64,000 nucleotides of DNA from Symsagittifera roscoffensis (taxonomy: Eukaryota; Xenacoelomorpha; Acoela; Convolutidae): NCBI RefSeq assembly GCF_963678635.1, contig NC_087070.1, positions 36,833,109 through 36,897,108 on the forward strand, given 5' to 3'. Positions within the stretch are counted from its first letter, which is position 1. Each line of letters starts with the position of its first letter. Positions 10,633 to 23,000 of this stretch are shown here, piece after piece. A program made the translations under genes and the position numbers. Below the pieces are notes generated by a model. The model saw only the letters and a program-made list of their open reading frames with translations, made no database searches and was not told where the DNA came from.

Positions 10633-10683
10633 GTGGCCTCAACCGCGTGTTAGCCTCAACCTCGTGGCCTCAACCGCGTGTTT
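10633..10683. repeat. 31-bp tandem duplication
   Basis: GTGGCCTCAACCGCGTGTT at 10633 recurs at 10664, with an extra half copy (AGCCTCAACCTC) between. It lies between the RNase H and integrase relics. Confidence 0.7.
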
Positions 10684-10755
10684 TTATCTTGAGGTTAAAG
10701 ACTACGTGTTATTTGGTCGGCAGGGTTGAGTTTTCCCCTAATAAACTTCGAGTTT

Positions 10756-11070
10756 TCAGTAATAGTTTTTCTCGAATTTCAGCTTGGCCCGACTTATCAA
10801 AAAGGAGCACGAGGTTTGATTATTGATACAAACACGAGTGTAGATCACTGCGCCATAAGCAACTTGTGAGGCGTCGGTGAAGACGTGTAATTGATAAATT
10901 GGGTAAGAAGGAGATTTCAAACTGAAATATCTTGGGGTTTCGATGGAAGGAGAAGCTAGATACCTGTCAATCCAAACTTTAAGTTGTTGGCATTTGTCTT
11001 TCGGAATTAGCTCATACCATGCATGGCCTTCTTTGCTATTGTCTTCGAGGATAATCTTCACTGTTATCAC
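10756..11070 (-). pseudogene. BEL/Pao RNase H relic
   Basis: The 104-codon open frame contains WYELIPKDKCQQLKVW, IETPRYFS and LHVFTDASQVAYGAVIYTRV. This is the start of the BEL/Pao RNase H domain with its first catalytic Asp in TDAS. The remaining catalytic residues are beyond the frame break. Confidence 0.8.
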
Positions 11071-11244
11071 TTATGGGGCGATGATATCAAGAGGGTCGAA
11101 TAAACAAGCGTTCAACGATGGGATTTTCCGTATAGTATTATTATTTCCTGTAAGGTCGAAGATTTTTGGTGTATGAAGAGTTTTTTGTTTTTATTCCACA
11201 TAACACGAAGACACGAATGGTTTGATTCGTCTGTGTCACGTTTA

Positions 11245-11780
11245 TTAACTAGATAAGTTACGATGTTTGATTGATTGGAAACAATTTTTGCCAGGTTGAA
11301 TCCACCTTTTTAAAGTGTAGATTAAGACCCTTTGAAGACATGATTGCAGTTTTTTCATTCCGAAATGAGTGCAAAAGGAGTCCATGTACAAGCTGTTTGA
11401 GTTAATTTCGTCAAGCGGTGCGAAGCCCTTAACTGTTTGCTGTAAAACGAAATTAGTTTTTGATAGCATTTCGCTCCAAAAATCAGCGGTATATTGATAC
11501 TGTTTTAAGGCGGTCGTTGTTGGCCACAAAAAAAAACGAAAAGGGGGGTTGATCTTTTTCCATGATAGCAGTCTTCATGAACATGGCTTCCTCGTTTGCT
11601 GTTACAGCGCTACGGTGTTCGGGAAACCGCAGGAGCAAACCAATCAATTTGTTAATGAGATTTTGCTTGAAAAAGTGATGCTGCATTGGAAATCTTGGAA
11701 TTTTTCCCGGTTTGCTTGCGTTTCAGACAGAATGATGGGGAGGGTACCATAATCGATTTGGTGTTAAGTGGCAGAAAACG
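11245..11780 (-). pseudogene. BEL/Pao reverse transcriptase relic
   Basis: Blocks seen on the - strand: LWYPPHHSV, NASKPGKIPR, GLLLRFPEHRSAVTANEEAM, FMKTAIMEKDQPPF, and the active-site region NSLYMDSFCTHF. These are the typical BEL/Pao 'YLPHH.V...', 'R..KvRvV', 'LLLRFReh.va..aDIe.MF' and 'Y.DD' boxes. The catalytic box reads YMDS (11377-11388) and the conserved Asp of the aDIE box is lost. Frame changes separate the blocks. Confidence 0.8.
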
Positions 11781-11889
11781 ACGCTTTTTAGGTAGTAATC
11801 CTCAATGTCTGTTTCTAGAGTGTTATGGTACATCTGAGAGAAGTGGGTCTTTCTCCAATCGTTATCGGAGGATAAGAAGGTTTGCTTTA

Positions 11890-12430
11890 GCCGAGTTGTA
11901 ATTGTTGGGAAAAGTAACTTAATCCTTCCTCAAAAGACCGATTTCGTACCGGTCACTTATATGTCGTCTGGTTTCATGGAGTTTTTTGCATGTTTTTCAC
12001 TAACAGAAGAAAGTTTAGGGTCTTCGCTTTCAATTCCCGTAAACTGGACAGAACAAAAACTTGTAACGAAGTCTTTTAGTGGTCGATCGTCACTCAGGAT
12101 TGCTAGTGACTCTTTGTAGCAATGCAAAAGAATTTAAGTTTTCTCCGTAACCTTCTGTCGTTGCTTGTTCATTGGAATGGTAATAGTCCAACTTGGGAGG
12201 TTTAGTGTTCCAAAAGGTGTACTTTGGGATCCTTGCAAAAGTTCTGGCTCAATGATGTACTGCATCGCGTCCAATGCCCAGGAGAGTTTGAAGTCTGTTG
12301 CTAAATAATTGAGAAATCAATATGATGTTGATGAAGATGCATTGCACAGTCTGGGTTGAGTTCTGTAACAGGAGTGTCATTGAAATGCCAGTCTTCAGTG
12401 GAGTAAACTTAGTTCAATTGGAACAAAAAA
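11890..12430 (-). pseudogene. BEL/Pao protease flank and protease-RT linker relic
   Basis: On the - strand: QGSQSTPFGTLNLPSW (compare 'G.P..Q.T.FGWI..G'), then DRPLKDFVTSFCSVQFTGIE and LSSVSEKHAKNS. This is the linker between protease and RT in BEL/Pao polyproteins. It is heavily decayed and was identified through its position next to the RT. Confidence 0.55.
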
Positions 12431-13160
12431 TTAGTCCAAAATAATAAGATCTTACAAAAACTCAAACGTTTTTCCGTCTTTTTCCGTATGTTTCTTCGTT
12501 TGTCTGTTTCCTCGTTTCTGGGTTTTTCTTAAAGCCTGGTCTGCTGAGATCGTCAAGATTTTAGAAGATTGCTCTGAGTGTTTTGATTTTTAGTGCTGAA
12601 CGTTGATGAAGAGCAGCATACTGCTTGACAAGATCATTTAAAAAAATTTTCTGGAGCAGATCTTTAATTTATGCAGAAATTCTGTTCTGCTAGGTTTTTT
12701 TGGATGTGCTGAAATATCAGTTGCTCCGTCTCTGTTGCAGTACCCCCCTCCTTCGGTTTAATTTGTAGTAGAGTTAGGGAGTTATTGATGACGCCGTGAC
12801 GTGAAAATTTCAGGTGCTCCGTCTGTTGAAGTTCACCACTCCTTTGTTTGGTTTGAAATTTTTTTTAGCGTTTCCGTAACTTCTGTTTCTGATTTTGAAG
12901 TTATTGCTGCGATGTTTCGTTTGGGAGTTATTGATGACCTCGTGCCATTTTGTCATGATCGATGATATATATTTTTTTCATTTTCTCAATTTGTACTTGA
13001 CAAAACTTGATAAGATCTCAAAATATTTCCCCTGAGGCGCTGTTTCAAAATCGTTGCTTAGAAAGTTTGATGCATCACAGTATCAAATGGTACAGTGGAG
13101 GGTTGTCACTTATAACTGAATCTTTGAAAGAATATCGCTGATGCTTTCTTTTTCCTTAAT
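12431..13160. other. No gene seen
   Basis: T-rich sequence left of a short tandem repeat and a hAT MITE. It may include the lost gag or leader of the - strand BEL/Pao element, but no motif supports this. Confidence 0.4.
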
Positions 13161-13225
13161 AAATTTTTTAAGCTGATCAAATTTTTAAGCTGATCAAAGC
13201 GCAAAATTTTTTAAGCTGATCAAAT
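13161..13225. repeat. Short tandem repeat with TTTTTAAGCTGATCAAA core
   Basis: Three copies of TTTTTAAGCTGATCAAA in about 65 bases. Each contains the palindrome TGATCA. Confidence 0.8.
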
Positions 13226-13382
13226 TGAGCTACAAGTTCTGCATGTATTTAAAAATTCATTTGTCATAATACTCAGACTAGTCTCGTTGCCTCACCTAAG
13301 ATGCCTCTAACAATGCCTCGCTATTTTTTTCTTCAGGCACTCGACCGACCCTCATCCCTCTAAATCCGCTAATGGTTATAAA

Positions 13383-13771
13383 CAGGGGCGGCTTTAGGGG
13401 GGGTACGCTACCATTAGGGATTCGACCCCCTGTCGATCCAAAGGGTCCCCCTTTGTACTGTTTTGTGATATCCACTTTTTGATGACTTATTTCCAATTTT
13501 TTCTAAAGGCGCCTTGGGCGCAAATATATTTTAATTTTGAGGGGGAGCGCGCGCCGAAAAAAAACCGCGAATTTTTGGTCGAAATTATCCAAAAAAAATA
13601 CACCAAAACGCCTTTTTGGCCTGTTTTTTGAACAATTTGCTTAATATAGGGTCTTTAAAGTGATTTGGAAGAGCTCAGAAAATCAATTTGTTTGACGTAA
13701 AGGTCGAGAAAAAGTTTTTTTTTTTTGAAAATCCGCCCCCCCCCCTCGAGAAGTTCCTTAATCCGCGCCTG
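13383..13771 (+). mobile_element. hAT-type MITE, old copy
   Basis: It begins CAGGGGCGGCTTTAG and ends ATCCGCGCCTG, the same inverted ends as the copies at 25343, 46041 and 57280. The interior shares GGCGCC and AGCGCGCGCCGAAAAA blocks. The flanking 8-mers match only partly, so this is an older insertion. Confidence 0.8.
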
Positions 13772-13799
13772 ATCATATCCATGTTTATTTCAGCAACTT

Positions 13800-14230
13800 T
13801 TTCTTTTGGCGAAAAGCCTTCACCTCGCCTCTTTTCGATGTACATGTGATGGTGGCTTCGTTTAGATCCATCAATGGTTTTAGCAAGCGACCTTGCATTC
13901 CTTGTTTTTTAATATCTAGCAAAAGATTAACTCCAGATATGCTTTACAAAGACCGTTAGTCTAGCAGTCAAAGGCGTCCTGTCTGATTCTCAGAAGACTT
14001 TGAGTTGCATCTATGGTTGAACGGCCTGAGAGGAACCCACTCTGATTTCGATCTAAAAATTTGAAGATCTCTGACCGTCTCATCAACCATTTCGAGAGTA
14101 TCCTACCTAATGTTCAGCTTCCCATGCCCAGCAGAAATACTGTTCTGAAATTTTTGAGATCATTTTTGCATCCCTTCTTGTGCACAGATAAGATACTATT
14201 TATCTTGTTTTGAGAATGTCGTTACACTTT
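13800..14230 (-). pseudogene. Third LINE reverse-transcriptase fragment
   Basis: A clean stretch on the - strand reads LSKWLMRRSEIFKFLDRNQS, then GFLSGRSTIDATQSLLRIRQ. This is the 'QsGFR.GRSTidA...L' box of non-LTR reverse transcriptases. Further decayed RT text follows towards 13800 (GMQGRLLKP-like). Weak upstream homology may extend to about 14660. It is different from the other LINE copies in the window. Confidence 0.65.
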
Positions 14231-15429
14231 GGTGCTCTGACCTCTCCCAGGCGATATTTTGTTTCATTTCAGGGCAAGCCAGCCTCAGCTATCGTACTCT
14301 CACACTGTCTTATCCTTCTGCTGATTCTCTCGTCTGATTACTTTCCTCTCAATCTCGAGCAGTGATTGCGTTTCGTTCAATTTTTCTTTTTTATCGCAAC
14401 TGATGTGATTGTTACTTCGTCTACCGCGCAAGGGAGATCGGCCGGCTCATGATTGTAATGTTGGCTCGATATTTCCTGGAAATGATTTTTCAATTTGTGC
14501 TCATAGGAGGCGGTATAGAGACCGCGTGAGCGACCTTGGACAGCAGCGTATTCCTATAGGATCGTATCCCTCCATTTCGTCTCTAAAATCCTTCAATCTT
14601 TCCATTTTCTACGATTTATTAATGCCTCGCAGCTCTGCCATTCTTACCTCTACCGTCGTTTAAAATAATTAACAAATGATTTATCTGGTAAGAAGTATAA
14701 AAATTGCTGAAAAGCTAAGATAACCGGTTGCTGCACACGGAGAAATTTTTAAAGTAAAAGGCGATTTAATTAAGTAAAAAGCTCAAAATTAGAGATGATA
14801 ATAGCTAACTATTCGTCTTAAAGTTGCAATAGAATTAATCTGAGAGTTAGAAAAACGGAAAAATTCAGGGCTGTTTGTCGCAAAACTGCGACGGTTTTTT
14901 CGGTTGTTTTTTTTTGCGATAATCCGAGTCACGAGTGTTTTAATCAGATTCAACTTTTGAGTTTGTACGAGCTTTCTGTTAGAATTAATTAAAAGTCATG
15001 TTTTTCTTCGATACTGAAATTAATGGGTTTGTTTTCTTTCGGAAACTCTTTCAACGAAAAATAAAACCACTATTCATGCATGCGTTTATTGTCCGTTTTC
15101 CCATTGTGATGGAGTTAGACTTTCGGAAAGTGCGTAAGCAATGGTATATCTGGATAGCTAGAATATTGACAAATTCAGCATTCAGATGAGGATATTCTGA
15201 ATAGCACTCAAGCTATTTAATGGAAGATATTACGTTTTTCTTGCCATTCTATCGAAGCAGTCTGTGGGTTTGAGGCTCCAGTATTCAGGTCCCGTTTAAC
15301 ACAATCGAGCGTTTTTTCAGGTCTTCCTGCTGGTTTTTACCCTGGGACTGAAACATGGTCTGTTGATTTTAGAGCATGGTAATTTTCTCTTCGGTGAACA
15401 TGGCTAAACTATAGTAGCCGTGAACACAC
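14231..15429. other. No gene seen beyond weak LINE-like traces
   Basis: Traces of - strand LINE-like coding up to about 14660. From there to 15429 the sequence is AT-rich with no motif I recognise. Confidence 0.4.
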
Positions 15430-15833
15430 TTGTTGCTTGTCCAGATCAACAAGGCCTGTCATTTTAATAACTGATTCGTTGGTAACTCTGCCTTTAAAGT
15501 GACTCCTGTAATCCTGCGCAGAGATTTCGTATCAGCACTCTCAAGAGAGCTGGGCATCGTCTTGGTCTGCGCCCCGGTTTCAGAGCAGTTCATCAGAACT
15601 GGCCGAAAACTGACAGTATCAGTAATTTCAAAATTCTTAACCTTGGCCGAAAGAATTGATTGGAACATAATCATTTCACTTGGGAAAATCAGATTTTTTC
15701 CGTACACAATTTTTTTTTCGAGGCCGGACACTCTTTTTTGCTTAACCATGTATCTATCTCCCTGAGTGAGTATAGCTTGCCTTTTTAGAACTTGGTCGCC
15801 TTTCAGGGAGGCCCTGATCGAGAGGAAAAGCAT
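15430..15833 (-). pseudogene. LINE ORF2 C-terminal fragment
   Basis: A 124-codon frame on the - strand ends in KSLRRITGVTLKAELPTNQL, preceded by CSETGAQTKTM. It resembles the post-RT region of LINEs: 'YG.EtW.l.k......f..r.LRrI.GV...d...N..i'. It lies upstream, in its own sense, of the RT fragment at 13.8-14.2 kb, so the two cannot be parts of one colinear element. Confidence 0.55.
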
Positions 15834-16842
15834 GCGAGTTCTGAAAATATGGTCCTAGTGTTTGAGTCCGGCCGGGCCTTTTTTGGTGAAATTATTTTTT
15901 TTTGATAACGAATTGTCAGACTATGGTTTGTCTACTCATTTTTTGTCGGCTAACTGTTCAAAGCCTGGAATGATTTTCTTGAAAGCATCAATATTTCTTT
16001 AATTTAGCTACTCTAACCCTAATTGAAACTCTGCTCTGTAGTTTGTAAGCTGACGAACTTGATTTTGTAAAATTGTTTCGTTTTCTTTTTTTTTTCCACT
16101 GAAATAAGTTCGGCTTATAGTATATTATTTCTGTTCACTCCAGTTTGCCTCTTTTAAGCTGCAAAAACAGATTGTTATGCTTCCCTGTGTTTTTAATGAG
16201 TGGAGCGCTAAGCTTCAATTGTATAATTTCTTTATTTAAAATGACATTTTGTGTTCGGCTCAACTGGCAACTGCCGAAGTGTTGCCGGCTCATTTGCCAC
16301 CTGGTACGTTTTTTTTGGTTGTGTTCTGTGATATATTGTCCTCAAAATAAAGATTAATTAAAACAAATTTTTAAGTACTTAATAATGCTATGATTGTGTT
16401 GTATCGCAAATGTTGCGAAGCTCCGATTCGCTTCACTGTTGAAAGTAACCAACAATTCTCTGTGCGAGATTTTTTTGTTGCCTATTCATATCAGTACCTT
16501 CAGATGTCAACGAGTTTTTTTAATACATTTGAAAAATCGGAACTCAATTTGAAGAAGTTCCTGTTAAAATATCATTAGCTTTCATATTAAAGCAATGAAA
16601 AGCTCCTTTTTATCTGTTTCGTAGATATAATTTGGCAACTTGATTTTTTCAGAGTCAAATATGGAACGCTCATAACGATCTCGAAAAGCCATCTCTTCCT
16701 TGCAATCATATGGATGATTGCGTAGGATCAAGAGAGAATACTTGATGAGTTCTTTTGTGGTTCCGCTGTTGATTGAATAAAACAAGCTTCTCAATCGCAA
16801 ACTCTATAAAGCCTGGTTTTGAGCATCACAAGCGATAAATAA
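15834..16842. other. Upstream region of DCAF12; no gene seen
   Basis: AT-rich. It holds one GCGAAGC/ATTCGC hairpin module at about 16404-16432, which recurs in DCAF12 introns. A 72-codon - strand frame at 16582-16800 has no recognisable motif. The DCAF12 promoter must lie here or further upstream, but no core element stands out. Confidence 0.4.
16404..16432 (+). repeat. GCGAAGC hairpin module
   Basis: TATCGCAAATGTTGCGAAGC followed by TCCGATTCGCTTC. It has the same design as copies at about 22281, 22946, 23124, 28318, 31095 and 32466: CGCAA-TGG-GCGAAGC-TCC-GATTCGCCTC-TGTGTA. The inner GCGAAGC and a GCTTCGC-like arm can pair. Confidence 0.7.
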
Positions 16843-17043
16843 ATGACACTATATGACTTTGTCCAAAAGAGGAGCTTGGGTCTGGCGAGTGTCTCGAAAG
16901 AGGTGCAGAAGTGTGCCATCTTCCGCAACTACTCTTCGCTTACGATGCGAGAGGTGCCAGTCACAGTTCCAAACTCGAATAAGATCTTCGCATCTAAGTG
17001 GATTTCACATAGCGAAATTGTGTTCGGAACAAAGTGCAATCAG
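16843..17043 (+). CDS. DCAF12: DCAF12 coding exon 1
   Basis: 67 codons from ATG to CAG|GTTAGC, phase 0. It includes [20 protein letters not shown]. The first about 35 residues align only loosely with vertebrate DCAF12, and TAA precedes the ATG, so the true 5' boundary is less sure than the donor. Confidence 0.8.
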
Positions 17044-20000
17044 GTTAGCGTTAATGTCCCTCAGTTTTTCAAAAGTTGACAATACTAATTAGATTTTCAA
17101 GCCGGAAATTTATAACCAAACATTGAGCAAAATCTATCTGTTTGCATAATTTATCAATTTTATAGCTTCCCTGTCAGTAACCCTGAATTTGGATTTGCTA
17201 ATCTTATTCGTCAATCAAGTCAAATCTCTATGATCACCAGGATTTTGAAGTGTCATTATTTATTTTTTTAGCTGAATGTGTTGAATGTACATAACCAGAG
17301 CAAGTTCTCGATACCTCTTCTGAAGCGCCGCCGGTTAAAAGAAGGGTCTTTGGAGCAGCAGTCGAGGAACAACCAGTACAATTCCAACTGTGGAATTCAC
17401 ACCATAGCAGTCAATCCGTCGGAGACTAGAATAGCCACAGGCGGTGAGAACCCAAATGACGTTGCCTTCTACTCGCTACCTCAGATAGATCCGCTCGCTC
17501 TTGGAGAGGCAAGTTCAAACTTAACTCACTATTTTTCTCTAAATTGATGTCATTTATTGGCCGAATCGCGTAATTTTCTCAAAATTGAAAGCATTTTTTT
17601 TTCAAAAATTTAGAGAATTAATTAATTGCGTTTGCGAAATTTCGCCAAAATTGCTTTAACAATGCATTGTTTTAGAAAATCAGTTAAAAGATATTTCTTG
17701 GAAAGTATGAATTTGGAGGTAGTAGTGCTCACTTAGCTTGGTTTTTAGAGTGGTCACAGTGATTGGATTTTTTGTGGATCTTGGATGGACGACGAATTCT
17801 TAGTCACTGGTAAGTAAAAACAGTTTTCACTTGTTCCTTCCAAAAAACTGTTCATACTAGATAAGGATTTGTTTATACAAAAAAAATTGAATTAAGTTTT
17901 TTTGCCTCTAAAAAATGTGATGGCAAGAGAATTAGACTGTGTTTTTTCCGTTAACTAACTACTAATTGTTCAATATCCATATTTAAGAGCTACGAAATGT
18001 AAAAAAAAAAACGCAATAAAAAATCTATAGTCAGTCTCAATTGACAGGGAGTCGTGACAACTACCTTTGCATGTGGCATATTCCCTCGGACCTTGAGGCG
18101 TGTTCTTCTGGATCTGGCGGATGTGACGATGCCGATTTGCCTTTTTACTGCTCCGTTGACCCAGTGGCCAAGAAACTGTGTCAGACTAGTGACCGAGTGC
18201 GTGCCATGGCCTTCAATGCCAAACGAAGTGAACTGGCAGTTACTTCGCTTAACGGTTACATTCACACCTGGGATCCAGGACATTTGCGACAGGTTAGTGG
18301 TGTTGTCTGCTTGTACAAATGAGCGTTATAATCTGGGGCAGATTTAGGGGAGATTTCGATCATCTCCCCATCAGTACGCCGCCTGCTCCCCCTCCCCCCA
18401 AAGAATTCGGTCACCTTTCCACGCAGAGTTCCCATTTGGTTTAATTTAGGACCTCCATTTTTACTGACCGGTTATGAAAATCAGCCATCTTCTCGAGGAA
18501 ATCATAGATATCTGCCCCTGAGTGGTAATAATTAATGTTGTCTCTAAACTTTTCTCACCTATGATCAACATCGTCCACTATATATTTTGTTACTAGTAAG
18601 TTATGGAATTTAATTGTTGCTTTTGTTGATAGATAAGTTCTGAGAAGTTGTTGGGGTGTCAGGAGACAGTGACTCTGTGCTACTCTGAGCAGCACAACCT
18701 ATACTGTTGTGGATCATATCAATACCTCATGTTCTTTGACCCCAGGACAATGCGGCTAGCTCATTATCACAGCCTCAAAGACAGTCAAATCGGTACCTAT
18801 TTTATCTCTCGAGTTTAAACTACTAATTTGGAAATTGTAATCCAAAGCAACACTGTAGCTTAATTTGTCCTTTCGTTTTAAGTTGTTAATAAACGAAGTG
18901 AATTTTCATTTATTTCGGTCACGTTTGTTTTTTGGCTTGTTGACTTTTGAATTCTATTGGAGCTCGATTTTCGAATTCATTTTTCATAAGCAATTCAGAA
19001 TACACTCCGATAACAAAAATTGAAACGTAGCAAAAATAGAGTATAAATGAAGCTTCAAAAGTAGATTCAATTTCAAGAACTCACAAGGTTTGCAAACTTT
19101 TCTATCTATCGGGTTTTCTTTAAAAACATTAGCTCCTGTTTGATAAAAACAGGTATTATGAAAATGTTATTGGGATCGGATTTTTTATGATTCTTTTTTG
19201 AGACGCTTTGGACAAATTTTTCACTTTTTTCAAAAATTTAGTTTTTCTCAAAAACTGCTCCACCAATTTTCAAAAGAGTGGTATCAATGGAACGTCCGGC
19301 CAGTCCTTTATGTGCGTGCATACTCCTCCAGTCTCTTTTTACCTTACCGCACTTTCTACAGCCTTCGAAGTGTGGGGGAATTTTCTACCCAAATTTTTGG
19401 AGTTTTAACATTTTCTCAAAAACTACCCGTCCAAATCTGAGATTTTGGGTTCAACGGATAGAACAAGTTTGAAAAGCTCAACTGCATAATCGGCTACGCC
19501 CAATTTTTTTATACAAAAAGTTATGGCCCTCAAAATAGTCGAATTTTCGATTTTTTGACATTTTTTGAAACTTTTTTTTTCTGGAAAACTACACTCCCAA
19601 AGGTTCTGGTTTCAATGAGTAGAATGGGTTGTGGGAATTTCCGCCGCCTTAATGATTACGTTTTGATTTTTTCACACAAAAAGTTATGACCCTTAGAAAA
19701 GTCAAAATTACGTTTTTTGAAACTTTTCACTTTTTCTCGAAAACTAGCCTCCAATGAATGAGTAGAATGGATTGTGGGCGGCTCCGCTGTTTAAACGAAA
19801 AGGCTAAAAAAATTTACACTAAAAGTAATGACCCTCCGAAAAGTCAATTTTCGATTTTTTGAACCTTTTTTCAAAATTTTTGACCTTTCTACCAAATCTT
19901 AGATTTTGGTTTCAAGGTAGAACGGGTGTGTAGCTCTCCTGCATAAGGTGTTACGCCCAAATTGCTTCACAAAAAGTTATGACACTCAGAAAAGTCTAAT

Positions 20001-23000
20001 TTATGACTGTTTTTTGAAACTTTTTGACTTTTCTCAAAAACTACTCTCCCGATTCTGAGATATTGGTTTCAGTGTGAAGAACGGGTTGTGGGAAGCTCCA
20101 CTGTATAAGTGGTTACGCCCAATTTTGTTACACCAAAAAAAGATTGACCCTCGGAAAACTGAAGTAATTGATTAAATTAACAAATTATGAAGTTCTTAAA
20201 TTTGGATTTACTTTTCTTTGCTATAGGTCTGTTCTTGAAATTACCCTTGTCCTTCCGCATCAATAAAAAATTCAAAAAAGTAATCAAACAGGTATTTCCA
20301 GCTTTAGCTGGCCTCCATTGTTTATCAAACCATAAGAGTCAATCAGAGCAGTTTCTTCAAATTGAAAGAGTTAAGCGGTCATTTTTCTAATTTTCTTTTG
20401 GTATTTTTTTCTTTGGGCTTATCGGGACTTCGAAAATTATTTCAAGTGACTTCTCTCTTTGTTTTGCAGATCATTTCCATTAGAAGCTTGGAATTGAACA
20501 CGGGATTTTTTGAATCCACTGTTTCTCATCGCTTAGTTAAAATATGTCACGTCGCACCACGGCATATTCGATTTTTTTTAGATCAAATGCCAATCAAAAT
20601 ACCTCTTTGCCACTTCCCCCACCTTTCAATTTCAACTTCAACTTTTTGATTGTTTCGTCACATTAGTTTTAGTCACAGCTGCGTCATTTTTTTCTGACGA
20701 TTGTGCTATGTTTTTGCAGAAACCGGAGGATGTTAACAATCTGAAAAATTATTCTCATTCACGGTCGAATAACTTTTTGGCCGATTGTTAACTGAAATTT
20801 TTTTGTCGACAAAGTACTTATTTTTTTACACAAGCGTAGTAGGTTTTTACGAAGAATTTTTTATACAAGCGAAGCGTTGTGTATTACGAAGAATTTTTTT
20901 GTAACCTAAGTCGCAAATAAAAGTGCTCATTTGGTGGCACTTCTGGCATATTTCTGTTTAATCATATATAAGCATATTTAAGCATATGTTGCTGCTTTAT
21001 TTTTGGCTAGTGTTAGGTCCTGTTTGAAAAAAAAAACAGGTATTATGAACATGTCTGGGTTTTTTTTGCGACGCTTTGGAAGACTTTTCGACTTTTTCGC
21101 AGCAATTTCAATTTTTCTCAAAACTTACTATACCAATTTTCAAAAAAAAGGTACCCATGAAACAACAGGCTGCAGTTCTATGTGCCAGTATTTTTTGCTA
21201 GTCCCTTTTCATTTTATCCCACGATCTACGGCCTCCAAAATTTTCAGTAGAGGGATTTTTGACTTATCTGTTTAGAATTTTTTCATTTTCTCAAGTAATA
21301 AATGCTTAAATCTGAGATGAGGGTTCCAATCAAGAGAAAAGGCTACGGGGAGCTTCTTTTCTCGATTGGTATTTCAAACTCGGTAGAAAATAAATTATGG
21401 CCACAAACAAGCCCATTGTTTGACATTTGTTAATTCTTAAAACTTTTTGTCTTTTCTCAAAAACTACTCTGCCAAATCGGAGTTTATTCGAAAAAAAAAC
21501 TATCAGTTATGCAAATCTTCCCTGCGCAAGTGACTTTGCCCTGCGTTCTGATAAAAGTTAAGCCTTCGAAAATGTCCAAATTTTTGAATTTTTGCCCGTT
21601 TTTTGGAAAGTTATTCTTCAAAAACTTTTTGTAAAACTGGCCTGTTGATTCTGAGATTGATAGTTCATTCAAACGAACATGGTGCTTAAAATTTCCTTGC
21701 GAAATCTGTTTTACCCCATTTGTTTGTAGAAAAGCTGATATGGACTTGGAAAGATTCCTTTTTCTTTTTTACTTATTTTTTTCACTATTTTTCACGAAAT
21801 TTTGTCACTATTCTCGAAAACTATTAGCTAAATCTTATTTTTAGGGCCTCAATCAGGGTGCAGAAATCTTCAATTTGAAAATCAGGCTCTTCCCATGCTT
21901 TAGTAGAAATTTTTTTAATAGATTTAGGGAATATCAGATTTAGGAATAATAGATTTTTGGAATATGGAAAACTACCCAGCCAAGTCTGAGATAAAAAGAC
22001 TTCAATTGAAAGATCAACAGGTCAGATATTTTAATCCGGGACATTTAAATAATTTCATTTTTTTGGTCGAATTTTTGCGGCAAAACATTGGCAATTTGAT
22101 GGAAACTGTAGCTGCTGTATTGGTGGCTAGTGTTAGTAAAATTACAAGCGGCCGTGAAGCAGATGTGACAACGTGATACTCCAAGTCTCATTAAAATTTT
22201 TTCTCAAGGTGTATTTTAATCCTTTCCCTATTTCTTTTTGTTTTGCCTTTTTTGAGCTCTTTTTCCATTTTCCTCGCTGGTGTTTGCGAAGCGCAGATTC
22301 GCCTCTTTATAAATTGTTCTTTTTGTCTTACATTGGTTTTTGAAAAGGACTTAACACTAGTTTTTCATATTTGATGGCTTTTTTGCTACACAGCGTCGGC
22401 AATTTGTAAGTATCTGTAGCTGTTTTATTGGTGACTAATGGTGGCAAATTTTCAAGGGTCCGTGGTGCAAATGCGAAGACGTGAGATGCCTAATTTCGAG
22501 GTGAGAGGTTTGAGTCCGACACATAGCAAAAGTTTTTTTTTATTCAAGGCGTGTTTCTATACATTTTCTTATTTAACTTTTAGCTTCTTGTTGTTGTCTC
22601 GCATGTGCTTGCCCAGTGCCGCCTCGCCTTTGTTTCAATTCAGATGGCCAGGTCTTAGCTCTAATTTTGCTCAGTTCTTAAAATTTCGCCTATTGTTTTT
22701 GACCTGTTTTTTTGCCAACTGATAGTTTCCGCTTATTTTAGGCTATCGTCTGTCTGCTTATCTTAGCCAGCTTCCCGGGAAAGGACTTTTTAGAATGCCT
22801 GGCTTCCATTTGTAAAATTTCTTTTGGCGCAGTAAATGTTCCGGGATTGTTTGGCTTTTGTTTAATTTAATTTTTTTTTTGACAAAATTGATTTTTTTTT
22901 ATTTGTCTTTTCATATGCTCTTAATCATATTCATCCATTTTTATATTGCAAATGGTGCTCGGCTTTGCCTCTTTTGAAGTTTCTCATGGTGCAGGTGGCT

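Larger units (their letters stand above)
9333..12430 (-). mobile_element. BEL/Pao LTR retrotransposon relic
   Basis: All pol domains appear in BEL/Pao order on the - strand: protease flank and linker (about 12430-11890), RT (about 11780-11245), RNase H (11070-10756), integrase (about 10140-9333). Each is broken by stops and frameshifts. Gag and clear LTRs were not found. The element is old. Its DNA contains secondary G-rich and 31-bp repeats. Confidence 0.85.

Noticed and set aside
16582-16800. 72-codon - strand frame upstream of DCAF12
   Set aside because: Charged, hydrophilic text with no recognised motif, close to chance length for this composition.
16853-17092. Second + strand frame over DCAF12 exon 1
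   Set aside because: The frame starting at 16843 contains the DCAF12-conserved residues and meets the donor in phase. This one is its shadow.
19198-21275. Short overlapping + strand frames in DCAF12 intron 5
   Set aside because: They recur with the tandem intronic repeat and lack conserved protein features or splice context.
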